DNA of 64,000 nt from Bettongia penicillata ogilbyi (Eukaryota; Chordata; Mammalia; Diprotodontia; Potoroidae). Below, piece by piece: positions 10,700-22,685 of this stretch (the stretch's first letter is position 1; every line of letters begins with the position of its first letter). The position numbers were made by a program, and so were the translations under genes. Below the pieces are notes generated by a model. The model was not told where the DNA came from and made no database searches. It saw nothing but the letters and a program-made list of their open reading frames with translations. The stretch spans positions 992,001 to 1,056,000 of the forward strand of contig JAJHZJ010000270.1 of the NCBI GenBank assembly GCA_023548195.1, read 5' to 3'.

Positions 10700-11050
10700 T
10701 ACACCCTTTAATCAGGTCACTGCTGACATGTCTGTGTCTATAATTTGGGGATTGGACCTGTATGGGGAACTCCTAATTGGGGAAATTCCCCCCTCTGGTG
10801 AGGTCAGCACCATCATTTGTAATTTATCATCTTAATTTTTTTTTATTTTATTTTTCATTGAATAAAAATTTACCTTCTCTTCCATGCTTTGAAAAAAGAA
10901 AACAGAATCCTTGTAACATATACAGAGTCAAACAGGACAGTTCCAGCATTGGCCATGTCCAAAAATGAGTCCATCAGATCTCTGTCCGGAGGTGGCTAGC
11001 ATGCTTCCTCCTGGGACCTCAGAAATCAAGGTTGGTCATTACACTCATCC
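10700..11050. repeat. marsupial interspersed repeats, family unresolved
   Basis: Around 10760-10810 is a piece of the SINE with the words GGGGAACTCC and GGGGAAATTCCCC, also seen near 19060-19140 and 49745-50060. From about 10830 the text 'aacagaatccttgtaacatata', then 'cattggccatgtccaaaaatgagtccatca', matches a repeat I know from marsupial genomes but cannot name securely. Confidence 0.45.
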
Positions 11051-12719
11051 AAGTTCACTTAGAGTCCTAAAGAGTTGAGTGGAACACTGAGGTTAAAGTG
11101 GTTCACCTATGGCAACCTTGGTGTAGTATATATGCACGTCAGAAGTAGATTTGAATCTAGGTGTCCCTGGTTCCAAGGCCGACCCTTTATCTGTTCTCCT
11201 GCCTTTATAATGAAGGCTCATCATTTCTTCCTTTAAAATATCTGCTTTTTCTCTTTTAGAGCTATCAAGTATGTCCTCTATGTTGGCCCATAAGTAAATG
11301 ATTATAGGTTTCTATTCCCACTGATAATTTTCAATTTCATTTTGTATAGAGAATCATGGAACAATGGATCCAGAAGGGCCCAAGGCCATTGTTTACTCCA
11401 ATCCATTTGTTTTACAGATAGGGAAACAGAGGCCCATAGTGGCATCATGTCACCAAGTTGTCCAGTGCCACCAAGCTAGCTGGTGGCAAAGACCAGATTG
11501 CTTGGCTCCCAATGCAGAGTTTTTCCATCTTAGACTAACCCCAGATCCATTTTCCATGATACAGGAGGGTCCCTTCACAGGGGCCTGACTCATTACTGTT
11601 AACACTGTGGGAAAGGGTTCTACATTGGAGGCAGGGCCTATCTTGCTTTGACATTTATATTCACAACTGCTGGCACAGTGCCTGGCCCATAGGCAGGGCT
11701 TGCTGAAGGCTTACTGACCAATTTGATTGATTGAAATCACCCTTCCTTGCACACCTAGCAGAGATTCCCACGAGCTGATTTTTTTCTAACCTTAGGGCTG
11801 TCCCAGTCCCTACATGCAGGCTTCCAAATAGGGCTTGTATCCCAGAGGCCACATTTTCGTTCTTGTCATCAGCCCAGAGGGAGCTTGTCAGCTGGGGGAA
11901 GGGTTAACCAGTGACTACAGACTCTGTGACTCTGTCTTTGCTTAGTGCCATGTCTGAGGGATGGTGGCCAGGGAATACTGTCTGGGGCGCTTAGTACTGC
12001 TTTCAGCTGTGCTGCAGTCCAGGGGGAGTAGGTTTGTCTTTTAAAGAAATTAAATCTTCCCTTGCACGTGCCCCCTCCAAGCTCTCCAACTCCTATCTGA
12101 CAGGGGTTGAAACAATCCTTCCATTGCCCAGAGCAGTTCCTGGAAAATGGAAAATAGGCGCAGGCATGCATGCCGAGCAGTGGTCTCGGGCTAAATAAAG
12201 TGTGTTGGCATGCACATGTGTCCACATCTGGAAGTACCCATGCTCAAGTAAACACAGCTGCTTTTATTTTAGCAAGTAAAACACTAAAGCAAAAATAAGA
12301 CTTCTGTGACTGTGAGGGGCGTAAGTTCATTTGGATTTTTCTCCCCCAGTTTTTGAAGACTTACCCAACACAGTAGCCCCCATAATTCAGCTGGCTGGAG
12401 GGAGAAGGGAAGGGGCTCTGGGAAGTCTGTGGAGGTTGGCTTGGGGAGAGGGGGCTCTATCCAGTTCTCTTCATGGCATTTTGGTTTTGAGAAACTACAG
12501 ACCTGAAGCAGAGAAGGGATGACTAATTGCTTTGAATATCTGGGTAGTTCCAGAAGGATCACTATGACTGGGGAATCATCACCTAAACCAGGCATGTTTA
12601 GCATGGAGAAGGCATTTTTCACAGAATGACTCTCTCCCTCTCTTCCTCCACCCCTGGGATCCCCAGGCTTCTCTTCTCCCTTCCTTGGATTTTCAGTCCT
12701 CCTATAGATTCTCCAGTTG

Positions 12720-13500
12720 ATCAGTAGCCTTTCTAAAATGTTGCCTAGAACTGAACACAATTCCCAGTGTGATCTGACTGGGCAGAAGACCGTGGAACTA
12801 TTACCTCTTAGTCCCCAGTGCTAGACCCCAGCTAGATAGGTGGTGTAATAGAGTCCCAGACTTAGAGTCAGGAAGAACTACGTTCAAATCCTGCCTTAGG
12901 CACTTCCACACTTTATGACCCTTGGTCAAGTCTATTAAAACTCCCCAGATACTCTTTCAGATGAACTGTTCTCTAGTCATCTCTTCTCCATTTTGTATTT
13001 GTGAAATGGACTTTTGGAACCCAAAGGAAAGATTTTACATTTATACCTATTAAAGTTCATCTTTAATTAGATTCAGCTGTATGTCAAAAAAAAAAATCTT
13101 TCTGGTTCCTGACTCTGCTTTGAAGTGTGTTAGCTTTCCCTCCTAGTACTGGGTCTTGATAAGCCATTATCCAAGTCATTGTTAAAAGCATTAAAAAGCT
13201 GAGGACCTAGTGCACATCCTTGGGGACCACCACTAGGAATAGATACCCTCACCCACCTATCAAAGAATCATTATGAATGACTTTTCTTTGGGATCAGCCA
13301 CTCAGGCTCAAACCCACCTACCTCTACTGTCCCGTAATCCAGATCTCTCCATCATATCCCTAAGAACAGCTTAAGAGGTGCTTGACTCCAATCTAGACAG
13401 ACTTTATCTGGAACGTTCTCCTTACTTGCCTGGCAACTAATCCCATCGTAGAACCTTTCTAGCTCTTTGTGGTCACTGCTTCCTTCTCTAAATGTTCACT
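12720..13500 (-). repeat. L3/CR1 LINE fossil split by a SINE
   Basis: The + strand reads like the reverse complement of CR1-type LINEs: 'cctagaactgaacacaattccca', then 'ctgactgggcagaag', later 'catccttggggaccaccactagg', then 'cttgactccaatctagacagac' and 'catcgtagaacc'. A tRNA-type SINE (about 12830-12950) interrupts the element, which is therefore the older insertion. Orientation is inferred from remembered CR1 organisation. Confidence 0.55.
12830..12950 (+). repeat. SINE nested in CR1 fossil
   Basis: 'CTAGATAGGTGGTGTAATAG', 'agtcaggaagaactacgttcaaatcc' and 'ttggtcaagtc' form the left half of a tRNA-derived SINE. CR1-like sequence lies on both sides. Confidence 0.6.
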
Positions 13501-15861
13501 AACATTCCCTCTAATATCATTCTACAAAGCTGCCAAGAACTAAAGGAACACTTACTGTTCTCTTCCCTTTACAAAAACAATCTTTCTTCAGTTTTGCTGC
13601 ACCACCCTTCACATCCTCCCCATTTTTTGGTAGCACAGAATATAGTTAGTTCTTCTGGACCTGAGGTGATGAGGTGGCACAGTGGACAAAGAAGAGTATT
13701 AGACTTGAAGTCAACAAGACTTTAGTTCCAATTCTTAGATATTTATGAATTGTGTGACCCTGGACAAGTCATTTAAATTCTCTGTGACTCAGTTTTCTGT
13801 CTGTAAAATGAGAGGGTTGGACTCTAGAGCCTCAAAGATCTCTTCCAAACCCATGATCCTGTGTCTTCAATTTATCAAGCTGCCCTTTCTTATTATCCTT
13901 ATTTTTCTTGGGTTTTGACTTCTCTAGCCATTTTTGCTTTGTTCTTAACATTCGAAATAATGGTTTCTTTGCTGAAGAAAGTAGAGGTAAAATAAGAATT
14001 GAGGTTTTCTTCCTTCAAAGCAGTAGTTCTTTTCTTTCTCTTCTTGGATCCCTGTCTTTTAAGCAGTATGGCTTTCAAAACAAAACACCTTTATACTATT
14101 TCAGTTGAATCTTGAAAAAGAACTTGGTTTCAGGGAGTCATCTTTGAGGTTGTTATGATGGAACACTTCCAGATGGATAGAGAGTCAGCCCAAAATGGTC
14201 TGGACTACTTCTATCTTGGAGGAATTCTCGCTGAGTTTGGATGACTGCTTGTCAGATGATGTAGAAGGGACACAACTTGAGTGGGCTTAGATGTTTTTTG
14301 AAGTCCCTGCCATCCCAGATCAGAGCAAAAGATCATCTTATACACTTGCTAAATGGCAAGAGTGGAAGGAGCCCTCATCTGGGAGTCTGAAGACCTGGGT
14401 TCCAGTTCAGCTTTGCCATTAAGTCACTGTCTGACCCGTGGGCACAAAAGTGCCCAACTCCCACTTCTGTGCCTCTGTTTCACCATTTAAATAGTGACCT
14501 TTAACGTCTACAGTCTATGGTTATGTCTGTGAAGGAGATACTGGGTTGAGATGCCTAACAGTAGAAGACACAATCCTGCCATGAGAGAAGCTTACAGCCT
14601 CATTGGGAAGGTAACATAGATACATGTGAGAGGTTCAGCTCCATAAGACTCTTAAGGGAAATAACTTAATGCAGTAAAATAGATAACACAAAGTAGTGTG
14701 TGATCAATTGCAGACAGTGAGGGCTGTAGAAGATGATAGGATCACGGATTCAGAAGTGAAAGGGACCTCTAGGGAGTCATCTAATCCAGTCCCATTTTAC
14801 AGATGTGGAAAGTAACCAGACAGGAACTGAGCTATGTCATGGCGCCTCAGGAAAAGTGCTAGGTTTAGGGTCATAGGAGCTGAGTTCAAATCCTAACCCG
14901 GCCATCAGTTAACTGGGTGACCTTGAGGAGATCATGGCATTTTTCCGGTCTTATGTTCCTCCCATAAAATGAATGTTTGGTCCAGTTGCTCTCCTAGGTC
15001 CCTTTCCCCTCAGTACAGGTGGCACTAAGTGACTTGCCCCTTGTCACCCAAGGTAAGCGCCAGGGTCCAGACCCCAGCTCCCTGACTCCATTACCAGCAT
15101 GCAGAGGTCCCCCATGTCCACAGCTTCGGCAGGCTTCCTAGAAGAGGAATGACGTGAACTTAAAGTCAGCCTAGTTTATTTCCTAGAGAAACAGCTACTT
15201 TTTGTGTCTGCAGAAGAAAGAACAAGAACACATTATTGACAGGACGCCATGACACATGAGGCCAGTCTCCCCTGTCCACTCAAACCCTCACAGGATCATA
15301 TGATCATAGAACTAGGGCTGGAGGAGATGACTGTGTCCATCAAGGCCCATCCCTCCCTCTATTTTACAGATGAGGAAACTGAGGCCCACGGTCACACTGG
15401 TGGTATCAGGGGGGAGATAAGAACCAGGTCTGGTCCTGGTGGTGCCAGAGCCAACTCTCCTTTCCCTGCCCTGTGCTGCCCCTCAGCCTGATGCCCAGAT
15501 ATGCCAGTTCAGTTATTAACACAGCCCAGACCACCATTAGGAAAGCAAATCTGTTTTGAGCAAAATGTGTCCTGTGGGATGTTCCAAAGAAGTCCTTGGT
15601 CTATTATCATACTATTTAATATTGTAAGTTATTATAATAGTCTTATATTTATCATTGCTTCTTTCTTTATATTCCTCCCTTAGTCTCTTGTTTTCTTTCC
15701 TATTCTTTCCTTCCTTCTTTGCTTCCATAAACACATTTAGAAAAAAATAACAGAGCTGGCCTGTTGGCTAGGACCCTGACCTTAAAGTGGAGGAGACCTG
15801 AGTTCAAACTCTGCCTCTGATCTCTCCTGGATCTGTGAGCCTAGGCAAGCCACTTTGAATT

Positions 15862-16105
15862 TGCACAGCTAGATGGTGGAAAGAGTCTGGAAGACCAGAG
15901 TTCAAATGTGGCTTCAGATACTGGCTAGCCATGTGACCCTGGGCAAGTCACTTCACCACTGTCTGCCTCAGTTTTCTCATCTGTAAAATGGGAGTAAGAG
16001 TAGCACCTACCTCCCAGGGTTTTCATCAGGATTAAATTCAATGTCACAAGTAAAGTACCTCATAAGTCTTAAATTTTTCTATAAATGCTCCCCATTATTA
16101 TTATA
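15862..16105 (+). repeat. full-length tRNA-derived SINE
   Basis: This is one of the best-preserved copies: GCACAGCTAGATGGTGG head, GAGTTCAAATGTGGC, 'catgtgaccctgggcaagtcac', 'tcatctgtaaaatggg', 'tagcacctacctcccagggtt', and a (TAT)n-rich tail. It follows a partial copy of the same class at 15750-15860. Confidence 0.8.
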
Positions 16106-19100
16106 AAATATCTGGCATATAATCATTTATAGTTCTATATAAGTGTACTTCACAAATAATTGTTGATGGACCAAGGGAAGTCAGAAGGGAGAGAGAAACT
16201 TTGGAGTACTGTGTATATGAATCTTCTGTACACAGACACAGTATTAGAGAGCTGGCACAGATGGAAATGTAGTAAATATGCTTTTATTTTCTTTCGAATT
16301 CTGATTGATTGGAATGGGAAGCAGCTTCTCTAGCCACATTCCTTCCTCTCTGTGGCTCCCCCAGAGCCATGCTCTCCCCAGCCCATCCCCCTCACTCTCC
16401 TACCTCCTGATAGGATATTTCAGTACAAAATTGACATAGATGAAGTTTCAGGAAATCCAGAGATGAGTTTATATGTAACAGGCCCAGGACAGGAAACTCA
16501 GATGTTCCCCCTCCTTCTCTCCACCCACCCCTGCTGCCCTTCTCAGAGGGAAGAGCCCAGCAGAAGGAAACCCCAGAGGTTTTCAAGGAAAGCAGAGGTT
16601 CCAAGAATCAGACTGTGCTGGATGGCTCAGAACTGAAATGTGTGTTTGAGTCAGGCAGTAGCTGCAACCAAAGGGAAACTCAAGAATCTCTCAAGTTTTC
16701 CATTGAGTTAGGGGTGTTTGCCAACCATAGAAGTCTTGACAAAGGGATGGAAGAAGCTTGAAGGTCCAGAACCCCAGAGAGGTACCTTTTCCCTTCAGTG
16801 TCTCCCCCACTGACCCCTTATGAGCCCAACCTTCCATCATTTGAGTCAATGATGGGTAAGGCAGCAAACATGAAGATATTGCCCCTAGGAACCGACTTTA
16901 AAATATACATCGGTTACTTAGGAGAAGAGATAACCAAGGAGGTAGCCAGTGGTCAGAGCACTGGGATTTGGAGTCAGAAAATCTGGGTTCAGAAGGAGGG
17001 GGAACATCTGAGTTTCCTGGCCTGGGCCCGTTACATATCTTATTTCTTTTGTGACCGTGGGCAATTCACCTCTACCCTCTGGGACTCAGTTTCCTTATAT
17101 GTAAAATGAGTGTTTGACTAAATGGCTTCGGAGGTGCCCTCCAGCCCAACCTGTGATTCTCTGAACTTACAGTCTGAGGAGTAGAAGGGATATGGGGTCC
17201 TAGGCTTGGAACTGAAAGGAGCCAGCCCTCTCATTTTCCAGGCCTTTTTTCCAACCTCTCTCGTTAGCACAAATTGCTTCATCTGTCCTTCCCAGTTGCC
17301 CTAGTAGGGACAAGTTCGGTTTCTCTCTGTCTTTTTCAGAGCGCCTGGCACACAAACATCAGCCTGGTTGTCTCACAGCCTCCTTCTGGCTTCACGCCAT
17401 TCCTCCTGTGGCCCTCCCAACACACCCCCCAGCCCAGCTTAGCTCTGCCTGGAGGTAGCTTTTGCATCACGCTGTGCCCTTTTTAAAAGAAAGTTCACAC
17501 TTCTTTTGGATTTAATAGACCTTCATGATTTTTCACGCTCAGAAGGTACCCATAAAAATCAGGTCCATCCGTTGAGAACTAAGAGGATGAGGCAGAAATG
17601 CTACATTTGGGGGAGGGGGCAAGTGAGGGAATGTGGCGAGCCCTGGCTAGCCAGAGTCGTAGTGGACGAGGCCAAGATGAGCTCCTGGGGCACCTTTAGA
17701 CCAGAGGATTTTGAGCTGGAGTGGACTTCAGAGTCCCATCCAGGCCTTTATTTGATAGATGAGGAAGCTGAGACTCAAAGGGCCAGGGGCAGAGGTGACA
17801 GAGCTCAGCTTTGCAGCCTGGCCATCCACCTCCACATACTGTGGATACAGGAGTGGATATTTGGCATAGAGGAACAGAGTTTTCTTGATCCAGTTTTGAA
17901 TGGAGGTGTTTACTTACAAGAAGGGGTGGTTATTCCTGGTGAGTGACACTTACTCCTTGAATTGGGCCTTTCTGGGGGCAGAGATGTCACTGCCTGGGAG
18001 TCATCATGCCGGCTCCTTTGGTGGAGAGAGGCAGGCCATGTAAGAGCAGCCTCTAGGAGAGGAACAAGATGTCTGGAGGGGGACTTGGGTGCCTGGCAGT
18101 CTCCCCTTGCCACGGGATGGGGGGCAAGAGGAAGGGGTGATATGACCCACATCTCGGATGGCGTCCGTAACTGGTTTACATCTTTCCCCCTGTCATTCTC
18201 ATACGCCCACACCCAGAACTGAGAGCCTTCCAGCTGCAAATTAAGCTTATGGTTCGTCTAAGTGTAGCGGCTCAGCCCCCACCCCAGAGCCAAGAGCAGT
18301 GAGGCCTATGTTGGCCATGACAGTGAGGAGAGAGGCTGCCTGCCTGTGTGATACAACAGGAAATCCTGTAAACAATGGGGCGGTGTCTTAACTGGCCACA
18401 TGTGGCAGAGGGAAGGAGAGACCGAGAGAATGAACCCAAGACTGATGGGCCCCTGCTTGTTTCTACCAGACTTGTTTTCCTACTAGACTCGCTGACCTGT
18501 GGGGCTGTTTCCCACTTCGGTTGGGTTTTGGGGAAGAATTCCCTTTTCCATTATGCTCACATGCCCCCAACTCCTTGTCTTTAGAGAATTCCATATGAAT
18601 TCTCCTTCCTGACTCCCCCTCCTTTCCCTCCTTCTTCCCAACCTCTCAGAAAATAAGAGCTCTCCCCCTCCCCAGCTTCTCTTCCCATAGCTCATTACCC
18701 TGGGAGCATCTGGCCCCACTGGATGGCTTCCTTATTTGTGTCGAAATGGCCCCTGGTCCCCAGTTGGAGAAACTCCAGTCCAGATTGTATGTCAGTGGGC
18801 AACGCAGTGACAGAGTAGATGGAGATCTAGAATTGGAGTCAGGAAGACTTGGATTCAGATCCTGCTTCTGACACTTCATACCAATATATCTCTGGGCAAA
18901 TCATTTAACCTTTTTGCCACAATTTCGTCTTCTGTAAAATGTGAATAATAATAGCACCCACCCCACAGGGTGGTAGAGATGACATGAATAAATTGTTTAG
19001 CAAACCTCAAAGCTCTGTATAATGTGAGCTACTTAATAGGGCTTAAGAACCGGATCTGTAATTTCAACTCCTAGGTGAGAACATTACCTCTACCAATGAA

Positions 19101-19235
19101 GGTCACTGCCTTATCTGCACATTGTAGCTGAGAGAGAGTTGCCTGGAACAGAGATATCAGACACGTTAGCCAGCCAGATCAGAATGTAATTGGGAAAGAA
19201 TTAACAAAATGAAAATGCACGTACACCCACCCACG

Positions 19236-19362
19236 TCATACATATACATATCTATCTACACACACATATATGTATACACACATACATAATACACATATAC
19301 ATATATGCACACACATATATGTATATATATATGCATGTATATGTGCATGTGTATGTATATAA
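19236..19362. repeat. CATA/TATG simple repeat
   Basis: Mixed ACACATATAC and TATATGTATG units; the first half (CACA/CATA) can pair with the second (TATG/TGTG), so single strands could fold. Confidence 0.75.
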
Positions 19363-20879
19363 TAGAACATAGATAATGTTACCATGTAGTTTTCTAAGTC
19401 AAAATGTGGCAGCAGGGATCCTTATGGATGGTTTAATGGCTCCTGTTTGTATTTGAGTTTGACCTAGAACCTTTGGGAGGTAATTTGTCCAGGGTCAGAC
19501 AGCTAGTCTGGGTCTGAGGCAGGAGTTAAATCTAGATCTTCCTGACTCCAGGGCCATATTTCTATCTGCCATGCCTCTCTGTCTCTTAATTGATGATGAC
19601 GATGATGATGACAAGGATGACAAATCCAGTCCTGGCAGAGATGTTCTTTTTAGGAAAGCCTTGCCTTCAGAAGGTCAGTGTTTTTTCTTCTGTCAGGAAG
19701 GAAGGGACATAAGGGGAAAGCTGCCAGATCCTGGGGCTCCAGGCCAAGGGGGAATGTGTCAGAGACATTGGGTGTCCGACTTTTCAGCTCTCACATATCC
19801 CGAGAGCCATAAACTGCAGGCGGGCATTTTCTCTTAACCGCCTCTTTTTTTACTTGTGTTCCCTCCTCTTTTGTCCTCATAAATAGTGATCTACGAGGGA
19901 GCTGTTGATTGGAAGAGAAAACTCAGCAGGCAGGGACCATGGGAAGCTTAGGCTGGCAACCACTAGCCTGCCTTTGGTTCCATTTAATTCACCAAACATA
20001 TTTATTAGGCACCTAGTATATGTGAAGCATCGTGCCAGGACCCAAGATACAAAGACAAGACAACCCTAGGCTTCCTGGAGCTTCATTCCATTGAGGGCAG
20101 CCAGGCTCCAAGGAGATAATGGTTACAGATGTTCTGTGATGTTGTCTTAGAGTATGAGTTACTGTAATGAGTCAGCCAACAAGCGTTTAGCAAGTGCTTG
20201 CTGTAGCCCAGGCACCATGGGCATGCCACGACAAAGTGGTGGCCCCTGCCCTCAAGAAGCTTATGTTCTAGGGGGACATGACATGTCCACATACACACGA
20301 GGTTATCGTTAGCCTCGACACAGATTGAAGAAGAGAGAGTGAGATAAGAAGAAGGAGGTCACGTCCCAAGCTGTCCTGCTGGACATGTTCTTGCCTGGCT
20401 TCCCTCTTCATTTTCTGCCCCAGTTTCCACCGGATTTTTTCAGCCCCTCTTTCTTTCCTTAGGCTTTCTTTCCTGACTGTTCCCATCTCTCCATTTGACC
20501 ACTAGGAACACAGGATCTTTTATACCCACCATAGGGATGTAATTCATTAAAACTTCAGTTTCCCCATTTTACAGATCGAAATACAAGTACAGATGCTTGC
20601 CCAGGACTTGGTGAATTCAAATTTTCTGACTCCCAAATGGGTCGTGTTTCTAAACTCCACTACCTGTTCCTCTTGACCAAAGTTGGGGTTAAACTCCCTT
20701 TCCCCTTTAGTTCTGTCAAGGCAAGTTTGGAATTTTTCAAAATGAACTTTAAGTAGAGAAAAAGAATAAATGTTAAAAATCCATAATGAGTGGACCAGTA
20801 TTCCGAGTTCAGGGAAGTTTCTCATCTTCCCTGAAGCTGCCTCATGGATTTGTTTTGGGCTGTACAGCTTCTCATTGGA

Positions 20880-21230
20880 AAGACTCCAATGACTATCTAG
20901 TCTAGACCCTCTGGCTGACTTCTGGGACCTTCCCGGACGAGAGGATGTCCAGCCCTTGTTAGAGCACATCATCAAAGAGGGGTCTTGCTACTTCCTCGGG
21001 CAGTTTCTCTTCCTGGACAGCTCTAGTCTTTAGGAGAAACTTAAAATTTGCCCCTTGATGACTTCTCTCCACTGATTCTTGTCCTGCCCTCTGGGGAGAG
21101 GCCCCTAATCACTCTTCAGCAGGATGCTAAACATTCCCATTAGTTCCCATAACTACTTCTTATGTGGCATGAACTTAAGGCCCTTCATCAGCTTGGACAC
21201 CCACCTAATGCTCTCTAGCTTTTTTTTCAG
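20880..21230 (-). repeat. second L3/CR1 LINE fossil
   Basis: Words include 'ccagcccttgttagag', 'cttcctcgggcagtttctcttc', 'ctgattcttgtcctgccctctgg' and 'gcccttcatcagcttggacacc'. They follow the same order as the 5'-adjacent segment of CR1-type elements in antisense, so this fragment and 12720-13500 represent neighbouring parts of the family consensus. Confidence 0.5.
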
Positions 21231-21519
21231 GTTAATCAAACAGGCCTGTTATTTGTGTATAAAACTACCATTACAAAAGTCACATGTAAATGGAGTCACC
21301 AAAGCAGCAACCCTCCAATGGGGGCTCAAGGCACTGGACACAGACCAGCCTAGAAAATGGACAGAATCATAAAAGTATGGTACAAATGATCAGTTAGGGG
21401 ACATTTGTCACTCCTCAAGACTCTGTTTAGGACCAAGCAGGCACATGTACATCAATACACTCATCCATGCCCCTCTCCCACTCTCCAGCTGGTGTGAATC
21501 CTTCCTAGAAAGAATCAGT

Positions 21520-21990
21520 CAGCCAATATTTATTAGATGGGTGCTAAGTGATGGGGTGACAAAGGAAGAAAAAAGACAGTCCCTGGCCTTAAAGAGCTCC
21601 CAGTGTAGTCGGAGCACCAGGGACAAACAATACAGAAGAAGTTGGAGATGATCCATAGAAGCAGACCTGAGAGCAAAGGCTGAGGACAGGCTTCCAGGAG
21701 AAGGTGTGGTTCTAGCTGGGGCTTGAAGGAAGCCAGGAGGCAGAAATGAGGGAAGAGCATTTTGGACTGGAGGGATGGCCAGGGAACAACCAGGAGGCCG
21801 GGATCGCTGGATCACCAAGGATATGGAAGATGTTTTCAAGAGATGGGATGCCAGGGTTTTGAATGCCAACGTTTTCTATTTCATCTTGGAATGATAAGGA
21901 GAGACTGGAGTTTATTGAGGAAGAGCTGGCATGGTCAGACAGATCTGAATAGAGTCTGGCCATGGAGAAGGCATGGGGCAGTCATCTCCC
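21520..21990 (+). repeat. long marsupial interspersed repeat
   Basis: The order is 'atttattagatgggtgctaag', 'cagtccctggccttaaagagctcc', 'ctggggcttgaaggaagccagg', 'gggaagagcatttt' and 'gactggagtttattgagg'. Related copies lie at 28960-29395, 31145-31810 and 45430-46215, with short 5' pieces at many sites (for example 20000-20110, 28310-28430 and 58320-58450). I recognise the family as widespread in marsupials but cannot name it. Confidence 0.55.
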
Positions 21991-22464
21991 TAGCTTTGAG
22001 GATCAAGGAAGGCTTTTTTTAGCCTCTTTGACTTCTTTTCAGCCCTATCTGGGTTGGGCACTCAGGTTCTTTGCCTACGAGAGATTTAGGTTGGCCCCAC
22101 TTCCAGTAATGGCAGACATGTCTTAATCCTTTTCAGACCCTGCTTCAAAGCTGTCCCCAAGGAGGGCTTCTATCACGGGCCGCAGAGGCCCCTTCAGCCC
22201 AGGCCTGTGATGCCTTTCTGTTCTGAAGCCACCCAGGCCTCATCAGGTCCTGCCCTGGCCTCTTTAATGAGCCAGACACCCTTCTGTCTGGTCCCTACCA
22301 TTTTTTGCTAGCCCCTGAGCCATCCTGGGCTAACTGTACAAATTCTGCCTTTGGGACACTCTCTGACTCTCATCCCCTGGAAATCTGCCCCTGCCCTTTT
22401 CTAAAACAGAGTCACTAGGTATTTATTCAGGAAGGCTGCCTTGAATTGTCAGGCTTAGCACTTC

Positions 22465-22685
22465 CATATAATAATAACAGTCACCAGCACTTAAATACCA
22501 CTTCAAGGTTTGCAAAGCATTCTATGTATAGGATCTCACAAAAACCCTGGGGACAGATGAGGAAACCGAGGTACAAGAGAAGACCTGCCCACGCTCACAG
22601 AGCTAGTGAACATCGGGGGCTAGACTTGAACTGAGATCTTCCTGACTCCAGGACTAGTGTTCTATCCACTGCACCACCCAGCCAC
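22465..22685 (+). repeat. near-complete MIR-type SINE
   Basis: The segment runs from 'taataataacagtcaccag' through 'aaggtttgcaaagcat', 'gacagatgaggaaaccgagg', 'cacagagctagtgaac' and 'gacttgaactgagatcttcc' to 'ctatccactgcaccac'. All blocks are in order with few gaps. Confidence 0.8.

Noticed and set aside
10764..10789. Two adjacent kappaB-like sites (GGGGAACTCC and GGGAAATTCC)
   Set aside because: They lie in a marsupial SINE also present near 19060 and 49745, so the pairing is a property of the repeat. It could still be functional, but it is weak evidence at this locus.
12284..12760. A 158-codon minus-strand ORF
   Set aside because: It shows no similarity to a known family, and part of it covers a CR1-like fossil.
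19571..19637. A short ORF with a poly-Asp run
   Set aside because: The Asp run is a (GAT)n microsatellite at 19591-19622.
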